From NCBI GenBank assembly GCA_030267565.1, contig BRXU01000047.1, forward strand, positions 558,001-622,000: 64,000 nucleotides of DNA. The letters run 5' to 3'. Positions 20,931-29,831 of this stretch are shown one piece after another. The stretch is from Pleodorina starrii. Its lineage: Eukaryota; Chlorophyta; Chlorophyceae; Chlamydomonadales; Volvocaceae. Positions within the stretch are counted from its first letter, which is position 1. The number at the start of each line of letters is the position of its first letter. Made by a program: the position numbers and the translations under genes. The notes under the pieces are model-generated. The model made no database searches. It had not been told where the DNA came from and saw nothing but the letters and a program-made list of their open reading frames with translations.

Positions 20931-23565
20931 CTTGCCTTAGTGCCACCGAGGGGCGCACAGCGGCGGCGTGGCAACAAGCGGCGCAAGCGGGGACGAGGGC
21001 GGGTGCAGGGTGAGAGTCGAGGAGAGGGGTGTGCGATGCGGACCTATGCCTGGCGACCACTATGCTGATGTATACTAGGATATTTCATCACTACTTATAC
21101 TGGTTAGATGTCATGCAGTGCTGCGGCTGGGCATAACAGTCTACACAACAGCCCAAGCCGTGCAACGCGCAAGTACATGTGTGCTCCCCGTCTTGACGCA
21201 CCTTTTCTCACATGTCAGAGCCCCAAATAAGCAAGATGTGATGTCGCTGCGCCGAACCGTCGATCAGGTGACACAGTACGGTGAAAGTTATTCTACCCGG
21301 CTGCCGTTACGCGCCCGTGCACTGAATTTCCGCGTTCCAAATTTTTTCTACAATTTTTTCCATCATCACCTCCTCGATTATGCGCGAACGAAGCTTACAA
21401 AGTGTAATCGTGTGAAGCTTCCTGAGCACACACCGAGTACTTACATTGTTGCTTACAATCCGCTACGTATATGGTGGCCTGTAGGCATCGCGAATTAAGG
21501 GTCGTACTTGTGCCGTCGTGCGTGAGCCCCATTGTATCAGCTGCAACCACGCGACGGCCAGGCCTGTGGATGCACGTGTCGAATCGTCACGTATGTACGA
21601 GGCGGAACACAGAGGCCTTCCGTTAGATAGCTTGTGCTGATCTGCGTGGTGCGCCGACACCAAAGGTATGTAGGTCCGAATCAAATTGCCGTACCGTATG
21701 TCATTCGGCCCGCCCCCCGCCCCCCCGCCGTCACAGTGTTGTGCTGCTGGATGCAAGCTCCACCACATGTAGGGATAAGGACCACGCTGTGATTCGCGGT
21801 CTGTGAGGACGGCGCCGTCTGTACGTCTATGGCATTATCACATGGCCTTTTGGCGCTCGAAGGGCAAGTACGACATGTACGAGAGCCAAACAACCAACGT
21901 TCCGCGTCTCCCTCAGCCACCCGCCCTCACATGAGCGTCGGGTGCGCACCAGCCAGCACCTTTGTAAATTACTCGATCGTTCTACCCTCAATTGGAGGTT
22001 GAGGTCGGACATTCATTCGTTGTGTATGTGCAGAAACGCTACTTGGTCCTACCCACAGAACCACCGTACCGGAACTACTACCATCCAACATCAGACATGG
22101 AAAGGCGCGCGTTATCGACAACTGCATTTATTGGGGCATGTCTTCATGTCTTGTAACCTGGAATAAAGCGATTGCCAACTACTCGCGTGTTGGATTTACG
22201 CGTCTCCTTTATAGTACCTCCGAAACCATCTCGCGGTGTTCTTCACAGCAGATACGTAACCTGGCGTGACGGGGCGTGCGTGCAGCCGGGCGGGAGCGAG
22301 GGTGCCACGCTGACTCGCTGAAGTGTCGAGGTGCACGCCCTGGCACGCCAGGCGGGTGGACTGGAGGCGCGAGCGTGATTCTGCCGGCGTTGCCCGGGCC
22401 GGGCCTGAGAAAGCGCCTGTACCTCGCTGGTTCGTTTCGTCCGGGTTTCGCTGCTTGAAAGCGAGAGCTTGGCGGCTGAGGCATTCATACGATGGGGGAG
22501 ATGGACACGGGTGTGTGTGCCGGCCATGGAGGTCAGGGAGGGGGCTGGTAATGGGGGCAGGGGGTTGCGTTGTGATTGTTGCGGCCGCCGTCATTTTGCG
22601 GCAACAAACCCTACAGCACAGCACATATGGTACAAAACCCGCCACTCACTTCAGGGGCGGAAGCGCGTGTGCAGCTGCACGACTGCAGGAGATGCCGCGA
22701 ACAGAAAGATGACTGTTTGTTTGACCCCAGGGGGGATGGGCTGCAACGCCCGTGACTTGCATGTCCGGGCATGACGTGCATGTGTGATGGGGCGCCAAAG
22801 AGCGCCAGCGGCTAACGGATGAACTGAGAAGAAGATGCTCGTCTCACACCCTCGCGACGTTGACAACACGTGCAGTCGGAGCTGATTGCGGACGGGGCAT
22901 GGTCCCCGGCGCCGCACGGCGGGCCGCGGCGGGCGGCTACAGTGGCTTGTGTTTGCGCTTATTCGGTGTACATCGGACTTGAAACTGCCAATCAACGGTG
23001 CAATGCAGTGCAGTGCAGCGCAGCGTGTGTTTAAACGTGACATGCGTGGTGGGGCACTGAGCGAAGGCCTCGGGTCGTTAGCTTGTTGGGAATGTCGTGT
23101 CTGTCGCCTTTTTCCCGGGCGCATTATTTACGTAACCTCTTGCCGCTTCGTTGCGTGTGCGTTCAGGGTGGGGTGTTGGGGGCCGGGCCCGCGCTGGGCG
23201 GGCGGGCTCGGGGTCAGTCGGAGGCGTCGTCGCCTGTGTGCTGGGTGTTGCAGCTGTCCAGAGCCGGGAAGGGAGATGGCGGAGGTGGAGAGGCGCCGGG
23301 TTATGAGAGGTGCACGGATTGATTGTGAGCGGCTGGTGGTCCTGGCTGAGCCCGGGGGGAGGCTGGACGGGGCGAGGCAGGGCCGCGGGCCGGTTGCGGC
23401 ACAGTTGCCCCTCCCTGGTCCCCCACTGAGCTCCCCTAGCGCTGTCGTACACATGTGGCTGCTTGTGAAGTTGCGATCCACGCCCACCGGTTTGGTTTGC
23501 GGTCGGGGCCAGCTTGCACACGTTGGCTTTCGGCCATATACGACCTCTTGTGCCCTTGTTCGGAA
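20931..23565. other. No gene recognised
   Basis: Mixed composition with many short open frames on both strands (longest near 22886-23635 and 23078-23569), none with a domain I can name. The stretch near 21700-21730 has runs of C, and 22980-23010 has a GCAGTGCAGTGCAGCGCAGC micro-repeat. No similarity to other parts of the window was noticed. Confidence 0.4.
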
Positions 23566-24731
23566 ACAAGGGGTTGGTGTCGGCTTCCTTGAAGCCGGAA
23601 AAAGGGCGGGGCCCCGTTCAATCCGTACGGGTTAAGTTGAGTGCTAGGGCGGTGAGGGCGTGAAGTGTGAGAGTGTGCTTTATTCCCGAAATGCCTGCTA
23701 GCCGAGTCGTTAGAAAGGCCTGCCGGCGCCCTGCGAAGCGCGTCATCCCGCCGGGTGCATGAGCGCCAGGGCAGAGTCTGCCCTGATGAGCGCATCGACC
23801 GAAATACGGCATCATTTCCAAAGCGAGCGGCGAGGGCGTCAAGTGAGAGTGTCGACATTCCTGCTGGTAGACAGCCAGAGCTTTATATCTGAAATGCCTG
23901 CGGCTTCAGCAATCCGCCCCATGTTTAGCATTGCTCGCCGTCTCGGTACTGTGTAACTCTACTTCCGGCAAGCGCATTGGCTTAAGTTATTTGGCAGTAG
24001 ACATGGCACGTATCATTCACATATTACGCAGGCTGACTTGCAAATAGAATGACAGCGGAACTGTTAGTTTGCGAGGGCCGCGACGACATGTACTTGCCGG
24101 CGAGAGTGCACAGGCTTCGCTACCGAGGTATTCGCCGTATCGTAGAGCAGGCTTGACAACTTTAACATTAGGACCGGGACTGTGGAAGTCCCCTGGGTTG
24201 CCGACTGCATCGTGCGTGCATTGGCGGCTTGGCGTCCAACAACCAGCAGTTTGCCCCTCATGGTTTGCTTCTTGCAATCTTTGTAATAGTAATATGCGTC
24301 AAGACGATCGGACCGGCTAGCAGAGCTGCTGTGGTGTGGTCGCGGGAAGAATGTTCGCAATGCAAACTTAGTTGGTCGCCGAAACGAAGATTCATTTCAC
24401 GCCGTCATGTCAGAAATCCACTTTGAGGAACGATGAATCTTCTGGAATTAATTATAGTCCGAGAGGCCTTGGTTTGACCTCGGCCTCGGTCCATGGAGAC
24501 TGCAAAACTGGTTTGTACTCATGTGATGTTGGGTTCCTATAATAAATTTACCGTGCAATAAAGAATGTAATCTTTTACTTATGCAGACTTTCTGATGGCC
24601 GAAAGTCTGCACTTTGGTTAGGACACCACAGTCCACAGTCCACAGTCCACAGTTCACAGGCCACACGGACATGGGCAATCCTACAGGGCGGGGCCCCCCC
24701 GGGCGCTTCGCGCTGGGGCCCCGCCCAAAAA
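23566..24731 (+). mobile_element. ~1.17 kb non-autonomous element, copy A
   Basis: This copy matches 41371-42550 along most of its length and, inverted, 52061-52498. It starts ACAAGGGGTTGGTGTCGG, followed within 50 bp by GGGCGGGGCCCC. It ends in a strong GC hairpin whose stem is GGGCGGGGCCCC / GGGGCCCCGCCC around a GCGCTTCGCGC core, then AAAAA. No open frame of convincing length or family is present. Compared with copy B it has small indels and a shorter first internal repeat. Ends and family are inferred from where the copies stop matching. Confidence 0.75.
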
Positions 24732-24940
24732 AGTTGTCAAATTGCAGCTCATGTCTGCGGGAAATCGTGCAGCCATTGCCCGTGCAGCCTTTGCCCGGCA
24801 GGAACTGGCAGACACGCAGGTTCTAAATGCTGCAGCTGCGCACCCGTCAGGCAGAGCAGCTGCCGCCGCTCCGACAAAGTGAAGTTCTGCATGCATGGAC
24901 AGCTTTGCAGTTGCTCCATTTGCAGAACAGAAATTCGAAG

Positions 24941-25800
24941 GTCAGCATTGCTCAAGTGGAAGAGCACTCGCTTGGTAATTCGATAGTCATGATTTCGATC
25001 CCATGCTTGGTCGGATTATGAATGGGTAGTTGTAGGATTGAATCCCACCGCTGAACCCCCTGGCAGTTGGCCAGGGTATAGACCCCCCTGGGAACCGTTT
25101 CGTTTCAGGGTGTCGGAATTGGCACACGTAGTCGAAGACTTTCATCTCACAGAGTGGGATCCCTTTCCAATGAGGCGAATTCGCCAGTGAATTGGTTAGT
25201 GGCCTGGTCTAGATGTTCTATTGAACATTAGACCCACAGAGTCGTGCGATCGCACTATGTAGCTGATATCCAGCTCCTCTGTAATTAATTATCTGTGTAG
25301 AAGGTTGGATGGTAGCTTACCAACCGGCGTCGTTGGCGTGGGCAGTTGACGAAGACGGTAGATGTAGTTAGTCGGAGCTACTGGGCGGGACCGTACCCCT
25401 GGGAGGAGGACGCCTACCACTCAAGACGAAGGCGGTAGCTACGAGCATCAAGGTTCCCGAGGTGGAGCTCCGGAGCTGGAGATGGAGTCGAAGGCCAAGT
25501 TCGAAGAATGAGAGGGCTGTTCCCAGGCTACCCGGTAGTCGGTACTAGCGAGGTGGCTGCTGGGGTGTGATCAGGAGGGCCAGGCTCCGGCTGGTAGCAC
25601 TAACTGGCCGTGTTCCCCAGCGATAATGGGGCGAGGAGAACGACTGTGATAGTGTCGTGGATCGTCGTACAGGTGTCGTGCGGATTGGACCACAACTGGT
25701 GGCGGCTGGTCGGCTCGCTATATAAAGCAAATGCCCCGGCGGCAGGCCCCCGTCCCCTTAAACCACGCCAGAGTATGCTCGGTGTATTAATAATAATATA
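24941..25800 (+). mobile_element. tRNA-derived SINE (family A), copy 1
   Basis: The head resembles a tRNA, with an A-box-like TTGCTCAAGTGG at 24948-24959 and a decayed B-box around GATTTCGATCCC at 24991-25002. The body matches the copy at 33737-34420, including TAGAAGGTTGGATGG, GACGAAGACGGTAGATGTAG and AAACCACGCCAGAG. It ends in an AATAAT-type tail. Relative to the second copy it has ~214 extra bases (about 25077-25290), either an insertion here or a deletion there. tRNA-related SINEs are known from Chlamydomonas; membership in a named family is untested. Confidence 0.7.
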
Positions 25801-26035
25801 AATAATAACAGAACTGAAAAAGACATGAACAGAACAAGGCTGTACGTAGTCCTCTCGCGGGGAGGCGGCCACCACAAGCAAGGGTCCAGCACCCCGCAAT
25901 GGCCGGTTCGGAAAGGGGTGCCGTATTCCTCTGCCGTCCATGTGTACCGCCGCCCGCCCCTCCACACCAGCGCACGTGCACAATCAAGCTCGCATGGATT
26001 GGCGGCCAAGCCGTGAACCTGCCGCCAACACAGAT

Positions 26036-27075
26036 GCGTGGTGGCTGCGGAAAATGGCTGGGCCTGAGCGAGAAAATTGCTGGGCATTATGTCAATGACC
26101 TTAACCGCGGTATCGAGTCCCTGGTCAGCAGCCGCCCGGAGACGCACTCGGTATACACGAATGAAAGAGATTATTACATCGAATACGTGCGTCACCAACA
26201 CCCTGCCCGACCTCGACATAAGCGCCAGCACTCGCGCTCCGTCTACAGCGCAAGGCGGGCCGACGACACAAGCACGTCAAACGGTGCTTCGACTACCTGT
26301 ATGTATGGCCACGCAGCTATGGAACGCCAAACGCTTGCGAGCCAATTTAAGAAACCATTATTCGTTGAGGGTTTGATTGGGACCTGGCTGCCCTGTGTCG
26401 CGTCGTCGTCGGGACATTCGTTGCCCCTACCTACCTGTGCAACCAGCCATCTCGATCGACTCGCTCCGGGGTGCACGCACGCACATCCTCGGAGGCTGCC
26501 ATCACCCCCGATCGAATGCGAGCTTTATTTTTACAAGCATACAGCGACATAACCAGGCGGTCCAAACCGAAACCAGCATCCCATGGGTGCTGCGACGTAC
26601 ATTATTGTGATGCGTGGACGCCGGCCCCACGCACGAACACCTGATGACCCGACGGCTACATACATATGTGGCCGGCACATGCCCCTATCTGCCCAAATGC
26701 ATGCATGGCTGCTCCCGGAAATCGCGGATGAGAAACGTCTCAAAATGCGGCCTGATATACGCCTTATCCCTAATAACATCCCCATCCATGAAGCGCAAAC
26801 ACCAGGGTACATCGATGGAACCCCCGTACCCCAGCCAACACTCTGAACACATTGTTGAGGTCGGCAACACCGTGCACCGACATAAACCATACACAGAAAC
26901 AACGCGATACATACGTACGTACTTAGCAAGTAAGGCCATGCAGCACGCAGAACTGGCCAAACTCTTCACGGAAGCCCGATACAGGGTCTGTTACACAACG
27001 CAGGAAGGCATCACGCAGCCTCGGCTTTATTCATTTCCGACCTTCAAGCACGCGCTCGCCAGCAAGTAATAAGTG
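26036..27075 (+). pseudogene. Decayed Dualen/RandI 3' fragment (restriction-like endonuclease region)
   Basis: Pieces in shifting frames match the C-terminal third of the polyprotein at 52537-63849. Examples are GHYVNDLNRGIESLV (intact element: GHFANDLNRGIETLV), EHIVEVGNTVH (HILEIGYTAD) and MQHAELAKLFTEARYRVCYT. The fragment starts just after the RNase H domain and stops before the 3' tail. Multiple frameshifts and stops show that it is dead. Confidence 0.8.
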
Positions 27076-27133
27076 ATGGATGCGACACGTCGCGAGGACA
27101 ATGCCTGCGTGTGTTTCCGCACTGCGGAGCAGG

Positions 27134-27367
27134 TAGGGTGGCTATTTAATAATAATAATAAATAGTAATAATAATACGCCCGACAGAGCCGAGGCGTGGA
27201 TTATGGGAGCAGGAGGGGTGGGGTGTCGGGTTGCCCCGATCCCAGGCCTCTCCCGCTACCGCGGGTGGCTATTTATCTTATTCTGCTGAGTATCTGCGGC
27301 CAGAGATGCCCCTGGCTCAGAAGCGCTGAGAGTATCTGTCAGGATCTGTCTACGCGATCCGAGGGGA
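27134..27367 (+). mobile_element. hAT-like MITE, third copy, interrupted and 3'-incomplete
   Basis: Begins AGGGTGGCTATTTA and resumes at 27263 with a repeat of that sequence followed by TCTTATTCTGCTGAGTATCT. From there it tracks the MITE at 31666-31911 closely (GGCTCAGAAGCGCTGAGAGT, CAGGATCTGTCTA). The interruption is the Dualen fragment at 27149-27262. The distal end is lost where a hairpin fragment of the ~1.17 kb element begins at 27368. Confidence 0.7.
27149..27262 (-). mobile_element. Very short Dualen 3' UTR insertion with 13-bp target duplication
   Basis: On the minus strand this is the last ~110 bp of the Dualen 3' UTR (matching 63870-63985, including the CCGCGG palindrome and CACGCCTCGGC), followed by an ATT-type tail. 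It is flanked by GGGTGGCTATTTA at 27136-27148 and 27263-27275. This is a textbook extremely 5'-truncated target-primed insertion. Confidence 0.85.
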
Positions 27368-27400
27368 TTTTTGGGCGGGGCCCCAGCGCGAAGCGCCCAG
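27368..27400 (-). mobile_element. Terminal hairpin fragment of the ~1.17 kb element
   Basis: TTTTGGGCGGGGCCCC followed by AGCGCGAAGCGCCCAG equals the hairpin end of the elements at 24731, 42550 and 52061. Nothing else of the element follows. The sequence changes directly to unrelated TGAGCGATGATG-type DNA. Confidence 0.7.
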
Positions 27401-27585
27401 GTGAGCGATGATGCTGCGGTGATGGTGATGATGATCGGTGTGGTGGCTGCTGGGGATGTATGTAGCAATATATAGTTGTGGATGGAGGAGCCGCACGCGG
27501 AGTTTCCTCATCATTCATTTGGAGACGTGGGGGACGGATGAATGACCAGCCTAGCTGTATATCCGCCTATCTAATAACTGACACG

Positions 27586-28055
27586 CTATAGCCACAGCCA
27601 GGTGTGGTCTGTGCGTGCCAGCACCGAGCCATCGGGCCCGGCGAGTGAAGCCACCACCACAGCTGGCCCACCCGTGCCCCCGCACTGCAGCACAATGAGG
27701 TTTCGGCTGCCGGCCTGCAACTTGAACTGCAAAACGGTCTGGACCAGGGAGCCCGCCGTCTGGCCGACCTGCAGTCCATTGACAAGCACGACGGCCTCAT
27801 CATCGGCGACGACCGTGAGTGTGACGAGCAGTGTGGACGGCTGCTGGCCCGTGATGGGATCAACACCGGCAGCAGGTGGTGCGAGGAGCGTCTTGTAGAA
27901 GGTGGTGTAGACCCAGGCGGATGCCAAGACACGGTTGCCAAAGGGGACGAAAGCAGTTGGCAGGGAGGAGATCCACCGGGCATACGTGTCGGTGACGAAG
28001 CCGCTGCCTGCTGATGCTGTCGAGTACCGGGGGTGGGTGACGTACGTGCTCACAC
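27586..28055 (-). CDS. Matrix gene exon: second Gal-binding-like domain (apparent C-terminus)
   Basis: Acceptor GTGCAG precedes 28055 and the exon opens in phase 1, giving GVSTYVTHPRYS. The domain contains ADDEAVVLVNGLQVG, AGSRNLIVLQCGG and ARTDHTW. These line up with [28 protein letters not shown] and LRTDHTW in the exon at 29832-32443, so the two are duplicates of one module. The pattern resembles small beta-sandwich carbohydrate-binding domains (inference). The frame stops at 27586, shortly after TDHTW. In the other copy this motif leads into a Pro-rich linker, so this may be the true end or a product of later truncation by the transposons just downstream. Confidence 0.7.
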
Positions 28056-28422
28056 CTGCACGTACACACGGTTCAGGGCTAGCTGGGGAGTTCAGTTCTG
28101 GCGTGTATGCGTATGGTACGTGTGCATGCATGTTACACACACATTAGCGGGGACAGGGAGCTAATGCTGCGCACGGGTGCTTTCCTTGTGCTTGCATCAC
28201 ATGTGATGCATGCATGCATGGCCCCGACTGGATCGGGACACCGCCGTGCATACGCACACCGCAGTGCAGCAGGCTATCGGTAATTCGATGCAGTGGGGCG
28301 ATACATTCTTGCTTCCCATGTCCGGTACGGTACCTCCTGTATGTGTATAAGCGTGCGTGCGGCAGCTGGTAGTCCAGCCAGGCGTTTATTAACAGTACTA
28401 TCTAGTCGACAGCGTGACCCAC

Positions 28423-28665
28423 CGTTACGGGAGCCGGCGACTCGTCCATCCTCTCGTTTCACAGTCAGGAGAGAGGCGGCGGCGGAACTGACGGACCGAT
28501 CTCCCCTGAGGCGGCAGACGCGGCTGCCCAGTTCAAAGTCCCAGTGGATGCAAATGGAGTTGACGTAGCAGGCCTGGCAGCAGGCGCCCGCGTCGGGCTG
28601 GGTCGAGGTGGCCAGGGCGGCCGAGTCGTTGCCGTAGGTAGCACCGTATTGCAGCAAAGAACAGT
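28423..28665 (-). CDS. Matrix gene exon: second PAN/apple-like Cys-rich domain
   Basis: A 243-bp exon, phase 1 at both ends: acceptor TTCTTCAG before 28665, donor GTGGGT after 28423. It encodes DCSLLQYGATYGNDSAA, then GACCQACYVNSICIHWDF and RVCRLRG. The spacing of Cys residues (C, CC-x2-C, C, C) and the aromatic IHWDF core fit the PAN/apple class of extracellular binding domains. It matches the exon at 50095-50343 nearly residue for residue over the Cys-rich core. It is separated from the next exon by a 367-bp intron. Confidence 0.75.
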
Positions 28666-28841
28666 CTGAAGAAGCACACGCAAATATAATACCCACAGTG
28701 CGAAAAGAATGTTGAGGGGGCGAAAAGGCAGGGTGGGGGCGCGGTTTACTAGTAGTTATTAATAGCCATTCAGTACCCTGATTGTAAGGCAAGGTGCGAG
28801 TTTGTCGGTATGTGTGGTTGTTACAATAGTGGGCTCCGTAC

Positions 28842-29000
28842 TCTTGAAGAGTAGAGCCAACGGACCAGCGGGCTGGCCGCCGTGCATTGCACCGGAGGCG
28901 ACCAGGGCAGCTGAGGCGTCTATACAGACCAGACAGCACGAGTCACCCAGACAGGAACGAGCAAGCCCGGGAGGAAGGCTCAGAAACCGCGGCCAGGGGG
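28842..29000 (-). repeat. Dispersed repeat inside intron, related to 4984-5168
   Basis: On the minus strand, CTCGTGCTGTCTGGTCTG and the neighbouring TTCCTGTCTGGGTGAC match the plus-strand segment at 4984-5168. It lies in the 1,166-bp intron 28666-29831, the rest of which shows no gene. Confidence 0.5.
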
Positions 29001-29831
29001 GAATTTGTTGTGAGGTTTCCCAACCGGCAACGAGCGGCCCCGGGCCCCGGGCGGGCAAGTAGATGCATCAACAGATATACCTGATGGCGACAGCAATTCG
29101 CGGGCTGCAACTAGCTAGGTGAAGCATGTGCCCTAGACACCCCAAGAAATACTGTCGCTTGCATCCATATTGTCTGACACAATCCGCTGCAAGAGGAGGT
29201 GATGTGGCCCCACCGAGCGAGTCCCACCCTTGAATTTGAGGTAGGTAGGAAAGGCGACAATGCATTTCAGTATATATACATACGCAGCTGGCCAGCAACC
29301 CCGAATGCAGCTGCCTGCGTGCTGCGACCCAGAACGGAATGCTGTAAATAGCCAGCAGTTTAGACCCATCCGATCTAGGTGGCCGACTGCGTTTTCCAGG
29401 TTGCCGGCCGAGGACCGGCGACCAATACACACGACAGCCCGCAGCTAGCAGCTGCTGCATGTATACGTCTCTGCTATACTGACGAATACCCGACCCGCCA
29501 TTCTGATGCAGCGTGCTAGCGGAACCCGTCCCTTACTGGCCGACGCCCCTCTGTAATAACAAGATGTGACTGGGTTGCTCAGATCACAACATTATTATTA
29601 GCATCTATCCCACAGCACGGCTCACCATCATTTACAGCTCACTGACGGACGGGTTGACACTGAAATAATGGGGCGCACTTTGGCGCAAGTGCAACTCGCT
29701 CTAGGCGATCGGCCCCACCACCCACGCACCTGAAAAGGGGCTGTGCTTGCGCGGAGAGATGTTGCTGCTCCACCCGAGCCACAGACGGGAGGTGATCCAG
29801 CCCGGCTGCAAAAACGTCGAACGCACCATGC

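Noticed and set aside
22886..23635. 249-codon open frame as a host gene
   Set aside because: It overlaps a comparable opposite-strand frame, runs into the start of the ~1.17 kb element at 23566 and has no recognisable domain.
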